Of a stretch of 64,000 nucleotides of DNA, positions 1-12,041 are shown piece by piece (position 1 is the first letter of the stretch; every line of letters begins with the position of its first letter). Source of the DNA: Gymnogyps californianus. Lineage: Eukaryota; Chordata; Aves; Accipitriformes; Cathartidae. Below the pieces are notes generated by a model. The model was not told the DNA's origin. It did no database searches and worked only from the letters and a program-made list of their open reading frames with translations. The translations under genes and the position numbers were made by a program. The stretch covers positions 213,051,494 to 213,115,493 of the forward strand of contig NC_059471.1 in NCBI RefSeq assembly GCF_018139145.2. The letters run 5' to 3'.

Positions 1-320
1 ATGAGGCTTTGTGTCATGCTATGTCTTGTTCTTCTTTAGATGTATTGTCTCTTGTTGAAATCCTCCACCCTGTTCACCTCTTGCATTTACTTGCATGTTT
101 TCCTGTTGCAACCCTATTTTGTCAGTTTGGACCATTCCACTAAGGTGTTGGCTCCGAGATAATCTCTCAGGTTACCCTTGAGATGTTTGGATGTTCTCTC
201 CCAGCTCCTCAGAGATGATATTCTCATAGATTAGACTCTCACCACCTCCAGCTTCTCCAGCTTGAGTTGCTTTGTTACTCGCTAACACATCCCTCTGGTC
301 AAGTACGCTCTACCTTACGG

Positions 321-344
321 CAAAAACAAACAAACAAACAAAAA
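321..344. repeat. (CAAA)n microsatellite
   Basis: Four to five near-perfect CAAA units within an A-rich run. This is a short simple repeat with no neighbouring gene. A related (TTTG)n tract lies at about 2057-2080. Confidence 0.8.
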
Positions 345-2087
345 TGCTTTGAAATGAGTAAAGGAGAAGGTTGGTTTTTTTCACTGGTTCTCAAGGATGT
401 TTCACCTCCCCTCTGAATAACTTTGACTCATGGTCATGTCAGATTTAACACAGATGCACAGAGAAGCTCAAAATGGGATGTTAACACTTGACTTAGGGAA
501 AACTCTGACACAGATCTGAATTCCTAAGACTTTTTTCCTTACAGAAAACACTAGTGTTTCAGTCTAGATGTAAATCTGGATAGCCAACATCACACGCTGG
601 TCCTCCTCTATTAGAAACATTCTCACACCACTGTTATACCTATCATAATCACCTACGGGATCCAGAGTTTCTCAAGAGGTTTATACAAATTAAACAACTG
701 AACTTAACCATTTTACTTTGTTCTGGTTTCTTTTTTTTTTTAATTATTTATTTGTTTTTATTGTATTGCATTGTATTTTCCATCATGCATGTTGCAAGAC
801 TATCTGCGTAATGAGCCAACGTATAGCACACAGAGAAGTTTGCCAAATTTCAAAGTCAGATCTGTTGGGAACTTTGTTTTTTGCTGTGTACATGGACAGT
901 AAATACATCTGCTCCTTTGGTATGGAAATCATCTTCAGACTGTACCATCAATATTCATCCCATATCACACCAATTAACAAACTGTGAATAATTGGGAACT
1001 GAACATGAATGCATGAAGGACCACGATCATGTAGGTAGCTACTAATAAGGATATGTTTGAAGTAATCACACACAAATTTAATTTTAATGTGTTTTTTTGT
1101 TTTGTTTTTTTTTTTTTTCAGAAAGGTGTCTCAATGTTAACTAAACAATTTAGCTCATATTCAGTTTTTTTAGAAAAGTTTAATTGTTTTAAAAACCTGC
1201 CTTTAACTTTAATCACAAGCACAGATTTTTCAATCAATAAAAGAATGCTTGATTTTGTTAGCATCATACTCTGTTTTTAAAATGATATTTTAAATACCTT
1301 TTATACATCTCAATATAATCAAAATGATGCTTTGTATTTCAGAGTTACTCTTTTGCTTAGATAGCATTGTAAAAAGAAAAAGCATGAAAATTACTACACA
1401 AACCTAAAACCCTCCAAAAATTGCTTACCTGTGCTATTTCTTTGTACTTTCATTTCACAACAGCATCTTCTTTGGAATTAGAAAGTGAAAGCATGGAAAT
1501 AGCATGGAAAGCTATTTCTTGTAGCTTTTTTAGATCCTTGAGGAGAGTCCAGATCTAAGCTGGACTCAGGAATTATCAATTTTGATACAAGAAGGTCAGC
1601 CAGCCTAAATTGATGTCACAATTTTTACAGAGTCCTAAGTAATACTCAGTACAGTTCATAACATAACATGGCTGAAGCAGGCAGTTCTGCACTTTGTGTT
1701 TGATAACTTCACACAGCATTATCTTCAAAGAATGAGACGTTATATACTGGGAATCTTTCTCTAAATAAATATTCAAATGTAGAAATGATTTATCACAGTT
1801 ATTTAACTAATCGGTATTTCACATGTTTAATTGGCTTCATATTTAAGCAAAGCACAGGTCCCAGTTCTGGCCTTAAAGGGAGTATCACCATCTCTCACAG
1901 TTTTACCGTGAGTCATACAAGGTATTTTTAACTGCACAACAGTTGGAATCAAGAGACAGTATGAGAACTGCAGTCTCTGTTTGTTTTTTTTCCCCCCACA
2001 TTTTTTTTCTTTTTTTTAATGACTGTTTCTAACTTACAATTTGGGAGATGAAGCTTTGATTTGTTTTGTTTGTTTGTTTGCGTTTTT

Positions 2088-2113
2088 TTCATTTCATTAT
2101 TTCATTTCATTAT
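2088..2113. repeat. 13-base tandem duplication
   Basis: The 13-base unit TTCATTTCATTAT occurs twice, head to tail and without mismatch (2088-2100 and 2101-2113), inside a longer T-rich tract at about 1978-2140. This fits replication slippage in low-complexity DNA. Confidence 0.8.
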
Positions 2114-3064
2114 TTTATTTTAATTTTTGCCTGTTTTTTTAATATTCCAGCTGCACTGGTTTCAAAGAAATTACCCTAAAAAGACAGAGCTCTTCCAATC
2201 AGAACCTGGTCAAATATTGCAGTTTTCTCTGTCCCAGCTTTGGAAAGCAGGAATACAGAGGGGTCTGCTTTCCCAAAATGCCATAATGTTTGATTGCTTT
2301 CACATGAGTTTTGAAAGAGCTCAGAAGGGTCCTTTTTTTAAACAGTGTCGGTTGCTAAGACTTTGCTGTCAGAGATACTGAGTTCATGCTGAACTAAATC
2401 CATGGCATTGACCTAGAGCTTACAGTACCTCTGCCTACCGTTGTTGGATTTAGTGGTACATAATTAAGCCAGAACAAATGGGTAAGCTTCATAAATTTGG
2501 GGAATACTGCCTTCCCATGAAAAATGGAACTTTGGAAAGAGAGAGATTTCATTGGAAACTGAAAATAGAGGAAGAGTCCTTTTGAAGTTTTTGTTGACTG
2601 ATCTTAAACTAATGTGTAACTACTATAGTACTTTGTCAGGCTGCATTAAAAGAGGTCAGATAGTGACCGGCATCAAACTTCCAGAGCTGTGAGGAAGGAC
2701 TGCTGGAAGTCGTAGACTCAGACTTAGGGAAAATGCTATCAGGATGCGCCAAGCTGCAGAAATACTCAAGGCAGAATGAAAATGTTAAAAGGAAAACAAA
2801 TTGCAGCTACTCTCAGCAGACTGACCAGCAGGAGAAGAAGCTGGGAAGCAGGAGGTCACAGCAAAGTGAGGAATTTGGAAGAGATGCTGTAGAATAAATA
2901 GCAAGAAAATGTCAAAGAAAAAAAGGTACTTGAGAAGTGGGAACATGTACAGACCCAGACAACATCCAGCATTTAGAAATAAATACAACCATTTTGCAAG
3001 AGTTTTCAACCTGCCATAGCAGGAACAAAAAAGAACATCTCGCGACTCACTGATCAGGAGAGCA

Positions 3065-3160
3065 GAGAGTGACAAGGTTTGCAGGGACAGGTAGTACCTT
3101 TCAGTGGGCCAACTTAGACAGTCAGAAAAATAGACAAGCTCTCGTGCACGCCAGGCCTCC
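3065..3160 (-). repeat. Ancient amniote interspersed repeat tail
   Basis: Read on the minus strand, the segment contains GAGAGCTTGTCT, then GTTGGCCCACTGAAAGG, then TACTACCTG and CTTGTCACTCTC, in that order and spacing. I recall this order from an old repeat common in reptile and bird transcripts (AAAGCTTGTCTC..., GTTGGTCCAATAAAAG..., ATTACCTCACCCACCTTGTCTC). The copy is heavily diverged. I cannot say whether it is a LINE 3' end or a SINE. A 148-codon antisense-looking frame across this region has no protein resemblance and is taken as a shadow. Confidence 0.45.
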
Positions 3161-3169
3161 TGCCAAGGG

Positions 3170-6100
3170 ACAGAGCAGACAGCAACATGGAGAAGTTCTG
3201 GATGGGGGTTGTCTGAAAAATGCTGGAGCAAAGAATGATTTTTTTTTCATTAAAAAATAATGAAATGCTTATAAATTATAAACTAAACATAGATCACTTG
3301 GAAAAAAAATGAATGGAAAATGTAAATACATAGAGGAAAGACAAGTATAATTGAGAATGCATAGCATGAAACTAATTCTGAGTCAAGAATTACGTGATGT
3401 GAAGTTTATCTTTAACTGGAACTGATCAAGTCTGTTATAGTTACAGGAATAAAAAGGCAATATTGGGTTTAAAAACATGTTTAGCCTAGGTTTGATTCAG
3501 AGAGTGTACAGATTGAAGAAACCTAGAAAATGTAATAATGTAAATATAAGAAACAATTATCCAGTCTCAGAAATAATGTGGAATAAATTTGCAGGGACTG
3601 CAGCAAAGGATGAGACATTGCAGAAAATCTTCAAGGCTATCAGTGTAAGATGGTATGGGAATTACAAAATATATCCACTGCATCTTTCTCATTTAAATGA
3701 GAATTTTCTGTAGCTGGTGATGTAGTACTTAGAGGTACTGGATCAGAGGCTCCAAATTATGATAACCTGACATGATTCATGATTATGGAGAAGTGTAAAA
3801 GACGAAATGGTATGTTGAGCCATGGATTGCTAGGTTATGTGATTGAAGGCTCATCCACACAAACACGGAGTCTGGAGGCACCAGGGCAGGTGGGTGAACC
3901 CCAGTACTCCATTCAGAGAAAGGAACCCCTGCCCTGGCTCCTCCCAGGGCTGTCCCCAGAGAGCATCACTCCCATGGTCTGGAGATGACATCCATCATGA
4001 GTCAATGGGAATAGCTTCTGGATCACCTTGCAGACCGGTGGGGTTTACTGCCTCAGGGCATGGAACTCACTGTCCAATGCAGGGGAAGGGCATCTTGGGG
4101 TTGTGCAAGACTTATTATGGGATGGCAAACTACACTTAAATACTGAATTACTATTCCCACTAACATGAGGTTGTATTATGGAGGAGTCTAACATCAAATT
4201 AAGTCACAGGCAGAATTAAAGCTGTATTTAACAAACAATGTATTACAGAAATGTCTATAATTGGGATGGACTGCAGTTTCATAGAAAGACTTCAAAGCAT
4301 TAGGGAATTATGGATTCAAAAGTGGAATGAGCCACCCAAATATACTTACTAAAATGTCTGGCAAAAAATAAAGTTTTATTTAGAGTGTTTCTAGTTAAGT
4401 CTTTGAGTTCTCAAAGAGACCCATAATTTGTTCATACAAACTCAGCCTTTAAACACTGCAGCAAAAGGTTGTTTTGCAAAAAAAGCACAGTTTTTCCTGG
4501 TTTCTTTCCACCTGCAGCAGAAGGCAGAGCAGGTCTATTAGATGCATGCAAAACTGCTGATAAAAGGGCACACTGAAGCCATATTACTGCCAGCTTTGAT
4601 GCCTATGGGGTGCAGCTGGCATGCAGAGTGGTACTCCAAGGTTTTGGGAGGGCAATTTCTCCTTACTACCATGAACTACTTGAGCCATCAGCAGTGCCTC
4701 TCCAGACCCTGAAGGACAGTGCCAGGAAATGAGCCAAGTCCAAGTTATGAAGGAGGAACCTGCAGAGAGCGCCCCCGAAAATAAACTAGAAACATGATTG
4801 TGAAGAGCCACTAAATATCAGGGAGGAGCAATGACGGAGAGAGAGGTAGAAGGGATTCTCAGGAGCCCAACCCAAACCAGTCCTGACAGACTTACTGACA
4901 ATTGTTTGGTCTGTGCTGCAATAAACTGGAATCCTGAATAATTACCTGCTATAAAACAAAAACAAAAGAAGAGAGAAATGTAGTGAAAATGACATTGTCC
5001 CTCAGAGCTGAGTTGTGGGAATGGATGTGAGATGGTAACATAGAAAAAAAAACCCTTTGGTGTTATAAATCCAGCATAAAGTCTTCATCTTAAGAAACCT
5101 TGACCCCACATGGGCCTTTTTCAATCCTAAATGTGATGTAAGTTGCTTCTTGCTAGTAATACTGGGGTTTAACGTAATTTTGAAAACAAACTTTCTAACT
5201 GGGAGAAGTGTATAATCTCAGTCCCCTGGAAAACAACGCATGGTAGCCAGTTTGGCAAGTGGGCAGCTCTCCCAAGCCAGAATATTTTTTGGCACCTTCC
5301 AAGGAAAAAAATGTGATGAAAAACTACGGCAAAAACGTCTTAAGAGCAGCACCATGAGGGTGCTGGGAAAAGTTTTAACAGTGGGAGAAGAAACTGGAAT
5401 ATTAAAGCAAGTGACATATGAGCAGGTGGAGGGAGGGAGAGGAGCTCTGAGACAGTAAATGAGCAAAGATATGCAGTAAAATGGAGGAAATCAATGCTCT
5501 GCTTTTTTTTCAGTGTGAAGGTGAAACAAAGCCACTATAAAGTAGTTGAACAGGCCATTGGTCTCTAGCTGCTCTGTGCTTGGCATAAAATAAAGAAAAA
5601 AAAACAGTGACAGGGCTTGGCTGTGTTATTTGATGTTGTAATAGCTCAGAATCTTCTTAGCCGCAGAAGACCGAACATTAGTCTTATTTTCATTCCTTTT
5701 TGTTCTTCCTTGGAGTCTTTTCCCCCCTTGCTAAGATTAAATAGACCATAAACCAGAACAGCCATCTGAGCCCTCCTCTTGCCCCACTCCCCTAGAACAA
5801 GCCATTCTGAATTAAATGGCACCCACAGCCAAACCACAGCTAGTTTGGATCGTGCAAAAAGAAACTCACCTGAGGTGAAGCCTTTGCAAACCCAAATCAT
5901 CACATCGAGCCTACAACTATTTTCTCTATCTGGCCACCCTTTCATGCTACTGCCACTCAGTCCCACCCTCTCCCCTTGAAAGGCTCGAACAAAAGGGTGG
6001 AAGAACCTGTCATTTCTACAAAACCTGGCAGAAATGTTAAAAGGGGGGGATTCTGGCAGCTCCAGTGCCTCCCATTTCCATCCCTCCCACTTTTGTGTTC

Positions 6101-7110
6101 CTCTCCCAGCCTGTCAGATCACACAGGAGACAACAACAAAGAAGAAGGAGTTTTCCACCCTCCATGGCACCTTCCCTGTCACCATTGCAGCAAGAGGTTA
6201 TTAGAGTGAGAAATCATGCAAACTCAAATCAGCCAAACAAAGCTATAAAAAGACAACAGAGACAACAGAATGGGGAGGGGAAAGGGTAGGAAGAAGTTAA
6301 ATAACCTATTGTCCAAAAGAGAAAAGAAAACAGATAAAATCACAACATGGAGAGAATAAAAAAAGACTCAAGCAGGGAGGTGCTTACAAGCCAGAGGCTT
6401 GACAAACAAAGAAGTCTATAAAGGCATATAGAAATCCACTCTCTGCATTTCCTAGTCCTGTTTCATTTCACCCTTTTGAGGACTGTAGCGAGCTTAGTGA
6501 GTTACTGAGTACCTCTGTCTTCGTTTTTTTTCACTGCAAAGTAAGAATTAGCAGTGGAGGAAGGAAAGATAATAAACTAACCTAAATGAATACTGTGCCT
6601 TGGTTTCAATGCATACTGCTATACTAATAAATAAAATGGACCTAAAATCTTGCATGTGGGTAGAGTAAGTGCTAGTATTGATATGATTAAACTCTCTACA
6701 CGTCCCAAAGCAGGATGGTCACATCCAGATTTCTTACTTGGATCTGTCCCTGAGTTGGACATGGGAATCATCTGTCAGCACTAGTTTGCATGGGTCAAAA
6801 ATTGTCAATTATATCCCTACAATTAAATGACATGGATGATTATTTGTCAGTCTTTGAGCTTGTGCCAAGGTCCTGCTTTATTTACTAGTACTGAAGTGGC
6901 TGATAAGAACAGCAATGCAGAACACAGTAGCAAAGGCAGGATGACTAATACACACCAAGGTATGGAAATGGAAATTATTAAGAAGCAAAACTCGGAGGGT
7001 TTAAGAGAATTCAGGGTGACCCGATGTGCCTGAATTACAAAATAGGAAGTTGCAGAGCCAGTAGCACTAAGTCTCTAAGGCATAGGTAGTTGAAGCTGTA
7101 GGGATTATTT
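3170..7110. other. Unique non-coding DNA
   Basis: No gene is recognised. The block is locally purine-rich (for example 6280-6380). GC-richer patches near 3850-4100 and 5650-6250 carry overlapping short frames on both strands, which is typical of chance openness and not of selection for one protein. No splice-bounded exon is convincing; a CAG/GTGAGT donor-like site on the minus strand at about 5867 has no matching acceptor. Confidence 0.55.
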
Positions 7111-7119
7111 TCAGAAAGT

Positions 7120-7865
7120 AGAAAGGAAAATGATCCAACTCACTACAGACTTGTTAGTCCTACCTGAACACTATAAAAGCTTTGAAACAAATCTCAAAGG
7201 AAAAGCAAAATTAAAAATATTCAGAACAATGGATACAAAGTAAAACACAATTTGGGATGCCAAAGGTAGACCTTGCTGGAGTAATCTGATTGTTCTTCAT
7301 TTATAAAAGAAAACAAACCACACTGATTTCCTCAGCAAAGGAGCAGGAACTTCAGCAAAACCATATAAAAGTTAAAGCTGAAGTATAAACCAGGAAGATG
7401 TTAAACTGTGAAGAGGACAGAGAACTGTGGGGTTGTCAACAGACCAGTTAGCCAATGGACTGCAACAGGTACTGCTGAGACTGGAAGTTTTCAGCCTGAA
7501 GGAAGGCTGACAGAGGAGCCTTGGGAGCAATACTACTTAATACTTTCACTAGCAATCCTGGCATAGAAAGTGAGAGTACATTAATAAAGCTTGCTGATGA
7601 TATAGAGAGGTTCAGAGCATCTTCAAGGAGCAACTGGATGAGTCTGAAAACTGGAGTAATAGAAATGGGATGAAATTCAATAGTACAGAGGGCAAGTGCA
7701 TGCATCTGGGGACCGATAACAAAAATACTTCCATAAATGCAGTGTTCAGTTGGAAATGTCCAGGGAGAAGAAGAATTTTGTTGGACATACTAGTTGATGA
7801 CAAGGTTGTAAGTTGATACGGTCATGAAAATAAATGCTACTCAAACATTTATTAGATAGGTAATG
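7120..7865 (+). pseudogene. Decayed CR1/L3-like LINE reverse-transcriptase fossil
   Basis: Translating the plus strand piecewise recovers, in the correct order, landmarks of CR1-clade reverse transcriptase. A PTHYRLVSPT block near 7136 corresponds to the PxNYRPVSLTS motif. QFGMPK near 7250 corresponds to the QHGF-KG motif. GALGAILLNTF near 7520 corresponds to QGSILGPxLFNxF. KLADDIE near 7590 is the catalytic box, with both aspartates kept (F/L-ADD). MGMKFN-EGKCMHLG near 7670 corresponds to the W-MKFN-KCKVMHLG motif, and ILVDDK near 7790 to GVLVDxKL. Frameshifts and stops separate the blocks, so it codes for nothing. Divergence suggests an age well beyond the other CR1 copies here. The 5' end is lost, and a solo LTR follows 15 bases after the last recognisable part. 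Confidence 0.75.
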
Positions 7866-8003
7866 CCATTGAACAAGGTGTCATGGTTTAACCCCAGCCA
7901 GCAACTAAGCACCACGCAGCCGCTCACTCACTCCCCCCACCCAGTGGGATGGGGGAAGAGAATAAAAAAAAACCCAAAACCTCGTGGGTTGAGATAAAGA
8001 TAG

Positions 8004-8009
8004 TTTAAT
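8004..8009 (-). promoter_or_regulatory. LTR polyadenylation signal (ATTAAA)
   Basis: ATTAAA on the minus strand, downstream of the TATA box and the (AAT)n tract. The order U3 TATA, microsatellite, ATTAAA and U5 matches the other copies of this LTR. Confidence 0.5.
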
Positions 8010-8183
8010 AAGACAGAAAGGAAGGAAAAATAATGATAATAATAATAATATGACAATAATAATACTAAAAGAATTAGACTACACAAAACAAGTGAATGCA
8101 CAATGCAATTGCTCACCACTCGCCAACTGATACCCAGTTAATTCCTGAGCAGCGATCTGCCCCTTCCAGCCAACTCCCCCCAG

Positions 8184-8191
8184 TTTATATA
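8184..8191 (-). promoter_or_regulatory. LTR TATA box
   Basis: TATATAAA on the minus strand, at the same place in the LTR as in the two plus-strand copies. It would have been the retroviral U3 core promoter. Present activity is unknown. Confidence 0.6.
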
Positions 8192-8807
8192 CTGGGCATG
8201 ACATCATACGGTATGGAATACCCCTCTGGCCAGTTTGGGTCAGCTGTCCTGGCTGTGTCCCCTCCCAACTTCTTGTGCCCCTCCAGCCTTCTTGCTAGCT
8301 GGCCATGACAAGCTGAAAAATCCTTGGCTTAGTATAAAAACTAATTAGAGCAACAACTAAAACCATCAGTGTGTTATCAACATTATTTTCCTACTGAATC
8401 CCAAACACTGCACTATACCAGCTACTAGGAAGAAAATTGACTGTCCTAACTGAAACCAGGGCACGAGGCATTGCCGAGATACGAGGCACTGCTCTCATAT
8501 CTCACAAAGAAGAAATATACTTCCTAATTAGAGGAGCAATGTGGACATCTGAGGAAACTTAGGTCTGGGGAAAGCTTCCTAAGTAACTGAGACCAGTCAC
8601 TAATCATCCTGGAACTTGCTAGTTCTTTCTAAAACTATTTTAATCAGAGTTAATCTTGTAAAATGTTGCAGAGTTTACTACACAATATAAGTGTCTAAAT
8701 AAAATCTAACCACAGTTTGGTTTTGGGAAGCCCTGTTTCCTACAGCACAGAACACCCAATAAGTCTTCGGAGCCTCAAGTCTGAGACCCGTCCCGCTTCT
8801 AGGTGTG

Positions 8808-8945
8808 CTGGATGACTTTGGATAAGTTATTTCTTCTCTTTTGGTCATGGTTTCCCATTTGTAAAGTGGAGATGATGATACTTTATTACCTGTATATTTT
8901 GAGATTCACTGCTAAAGAGTAGCCTCTTCAGTATTATTACTTTTA
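8808..8945 (+). repeat. MIR-like SINE fossil
   Basis: GATGACTTTGGATAAGTTA, then TTTCCCATTTGTAAAGTGG and AGATGATGATA, follow the MIR order (TGACCTTGGGCAAGT..., CAGTTTCCTCATCTGTAAAATGG..., GATAATAATA) with many substitutions. TATTATTAC near the right end fits the MIR 3' side. MIR-type SINEs were active before the split of mammals and reptiles, so this is a very old non-coding insertion. Confidence 0.7.
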
Positions 8946-9047
8946 TCAGAACTGCAAGTATCTCAGTTATCTATAGAGAATGTACTATAACATTTAAAAG
9001 GCTTTATTTCTTAAACTTATTCCTCACCTAGCAGTCAGCATACTTAC

Positions 9048-9236
9048 CTGGGACATGTCCATATCCATCCAGGCAAATAAAACAGGTCTGTGGCTTGAGA
9101 ATGGCCTGCAATCCTCATGCAACCTACAGACTTCTCCCTCATGTGATTTTGTCCAGTGCCAATTAACCCTCTCCCAGTAGTAGAAGGGACAGTATACGAA
9201 AGGGACCAATCTCCATAGGCAGCTTGGATATAACCA
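9048..9236 (-). other. Exon-like segment with consensus splice sites (unidentified)
   Basis: On the minus strand a pyrimidine-rich tract ending AAATAG precedes 9236, and the segment ends CCCAG next to GTAAGT, a perfect donor. The segment is 189 bases long (a multiple of three) and is open in two frames. The frame in register with the donor is unusually rich in Trp and Tyr and does not look like a normal protein. If it is used at all, an exon of a non-coding RNA is as likely as a coding one. No neighbouring exon could be paired with it. Confidence 0.15.
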
Positions 9237-9734
9237 CTATTTGGGGGGTGAAAAATATATATTGTATGAGTGTGAGGCATATGCTAGATCTTGGCAGCAG
9301 AAAATAGTCCCTGGCCTGTTTTATTCAGTTGTATAGATACAACCAGAGTGTCCAACGGCTGGCATCATAGATAGCAAGGTCCTGATGATGTCACCAGGAA
9401 ATCCTGAAACACCATCACCTGAAATCCTCCCCTGTGTTTCCTCAATCCGCTTGGGGCTGGAGGAGTGGCAGATGTCATGCACCGGTAAGTGAGTGCTGCT
9501 CAGCTATTACATCTACAGGAACCTAAATATCTTGATTACCTTATTATGTGCAAGATACGTCAAAAGAAACCTTTAAAAAGTATTGGAAACCAGGAAAAAT
9601 GAGTGCGACCGATGTCAAAAGTCTCCTCCATTCTTTAAGCAGGGAAGCAGCTTTTAACGCCAGGCCTCAAGCAAGAGATTGCTTGCCTAATTACCGAAGA
9701 AAGTGAAACCAGCTGCTGTTACAGACTCAAAGTT

Positions 9735-9830
9735 AGAGGCAAATGGTGAACTGAGGCATGGAGAAGTGGTTTGCCTTAGGCCTCAGAGGGAAGTGGTGTC
9801 AGACCCAAGATTAGAAATCACAAGTTTTTT
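9735..9830 (-). repeat. MIR-like SINE fossil, minus strand
   Basis: GAACTGAGGCATGGAGAAG, then GGTTTGCCTTAGGCCTCAG, GTGTCAGACCCAAGATTAG and AAATCACAAG, match in order the reverse complement of MIR (GGAAACTGAGGCACAGAGAGG..., TTGCCCAAGGTCACA..., GGCAGAGCCAGGATTTGAACC). Diverged and partial. A 73-codon frame across it is incidental. Confidence 0.65.
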
Positions 9831-12041
9831 CTCATACATTTCTAAGCACAGATCACTAAATTGTACCATCTGGACATGCGTAGATAACTATTTGGGTCTG
9901 TCTATCGTTCCTATCCATCTCTAAAATAAACTCCTATCCTCTTACAGTTTCACATAATTTCCAGGCAAATACTATTTTATTTAAGTGTAGTTTTTTGCAC
10001 AGATAATATTTCAGAAAAATAATTCAGGATTAATGTGGTGCCACAGCCACTGGAAACCATTATGTTCCAGCAAGTAATGATTTGCTTATTTTGAACCATA
10101 AAACAAAAGCTGTTTAGTGCAAAATGATTGAGAAATAGGCACAGGACTCCAGTAAGTTATCTTCAGCTTGTTACTGAAGTAGCATTTTTTGAAAGACGGG
10201 GAGGAAGTGGAGAGAAGTGAGATAGGAAACTTTTCTACTGCAATAATTTAGCACAAAGCAGCCACAAAAAAACCCCCCACTACGAATACAGTACATAACT
10301 GCAGCACAAAATAAACTCAGAAGTAACACTACCTCAAAACACTCTCCATAGTAACATAACATTTTTATCCCTATTATCACTGTCGAGGGTTTTGCGATTC
10401 CAAAACAACATAACAAAATCACTTGAAAAAGATCTAAAGCAATCTTTGGACCCAGCTTCTCAAGCTTTTTGTTCTAGTTTTGCTTGAGAGTGACATGTGT
10501 GAGCGTCTCAGACCCACAGGCATGGGCAGCCTTTTGTCATTCAACATTTACCAGAACTCTTTCATTGCCAAAACCTACTGGCATGATTTCTCCCTTGTAT
10601 TTAAAGTCCTTACTTTATGGCTTACATGCTGCTATGGCATGGCAAAGACTTTTGATCACAAATTAATTCTTATGGGTGGGGGAATTTTTGGATATCCCAT
10701 TTGGATAGCAAGGGAGCAGATCAGTTCATATCTCCATGAAACTTAGGGGTCTGAAGCAAACACAAGCACACTTTAAAATTAGCAAGTCAGACATAAAAAT
10801 AATTTGATCCTTGTAATTCAGTTCACCTCATGATGTAAATCTGCTACAGACGCTACTCTCATCTAAAGGTTCTTATGCAGAACACAGAACTATATAGCTT
10901 GAAAAAAGGTATGTGAGTGTTCAGCACAACATAACTTAGATATGATATATTGATAGCTGGTGTCAGGATGTCCCCACACTAGAGAAATAGCCAGTGACAG
11001 CCTGGCAAATGTAACAAAATAACTGTCTCCTTGAGAAAGAGGGGAGGATGCAGCTGGAGAAACCAGTGGGTTTTTGCAGTTCTCTATTATCTGGCTGTTG
11101 GATTTTCGGATATCTGTTCTGGATAATAAAGGCATAGCAGTTCTACATGTATTGCTCATTTGGGCACATATACACACACCTGCAAGCATATATACATCCA
11201 ACGTTTGATGAATGCAGGTATATAAGACCCAGTTCCAGGATGTAATCTCAGTGCAGCAAAGCGCTTAGGCATTTACTCAAATCCCATTGCTGTATAAAGC
11301 TGTTGCTTAAGAATTTTCCAAAATTGTGACTAGTAGCACGTATCATTATCACCATGATCAGTCTTCCTATTGATTTCAATAAGCTTTAGGTGGGTCCCTT
11401 GATATCAATATTCTGGATCTAACTCCAGAGATGGCATAGCAAAAACAAAGCATAAGAATTTCTTCTCTCCCACAGTTCTCAAGAGATAAGTTCAGCCAAT
11501 CACTGGATCAGAAACACTGACACACAATTTTCTTTTAATAAATTCAATGAACTACAGCATTTTGTGAGTCAGAAAAGCAGTGTGAAAAAGAAAAAAAACC
11601 CAGGCCCATATATATATATGTACTCCTCATCCTCCAAGCAGAACATTTTTCAAACTGTTAAAACATTTTATAAAATTGCCTTTATTGTTCCAACATTTTA
11701 CAGCCTCACAAATGATTATTTTCTGTGTGGGGAAAATAAGAAAAGGAAAAAACAAGCTAAACATTTTACTGTTTATACTTTACCTGGCTTGGTTTAAAAT
11801 GGATTTACTTTGCACATAGTTTGAGCACTTAGAATATTTGTAATGCTGTAAAGGTGCTCAGTGACAGAAAAATGATACGTAGCTGCCTGCCTGTGACAAC
11901 ACTTCAGTAATTCTTCTAGGTATCGCTACATGTCTTAATGCTACATTCTGTAGCAACAGTCCCTCAGAGGGTATTTACAGTGTAGGTACCTAAGTTAAGA
12001 GATTTGTATACTTTGGCTCTCTTTATACTTTCTGGGGTGAG

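Larger units (their letters stand above)
1..3050. other. Unique non-coding DNA, AT-rich
   Basis: I see no recognisable gene here. The stretch is AT-rich with frequent stops in all frames, T-rich runs near 730, 1090-1120 and 1980-2140, and small simple repeats that are listed separately. One segment beginning at 2151 follows a good splice acceptor-like tract (T-rich run, then TTCCAG) and stays open for about 76 codons to a stop at 2379. It has no donor and no family resemblance that I can name, so I treat it as chance. Confidence 0.6.
7879..8463 (-). mobile_element. Solo LTR of an avian endogenous retrovirus, minus strand
   Basis: This is the reverse complement of the LTR family also present at 51164 and 59612. 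It starts TGTCATGGTTTAACC (the element's 3' end) and ends CTGAAACCAGGGCA (its 5' end). The flanks are CAAGG (7874-7878) and CGAGG (8464-8468), a 5-base target duplication with one change that could be CpG decay. Five-base duplications fit ERVL-like avian elements. No gag, pol or env lies beside it, so it is a solo LTR left by recombination. It is more diverged than the two plus-strand copies, and its final CA is preserved while the outer 5' end reads TGCC in place of TGTC. Confidence 0.92.

Noticed and set aside
2785..3231. A 148-codon minus-strand frame
   Set aside because: Rich in Phe, Leu and Cys with no motif, and it overlaps an old interspersed repeat tail. No splice or promoter context.
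5218..5466. Frames open on both strands (72 and 82 codons)
   Set aside because: Simultaneous openness on both strands without motifs or splice sites points to composition, not coding.
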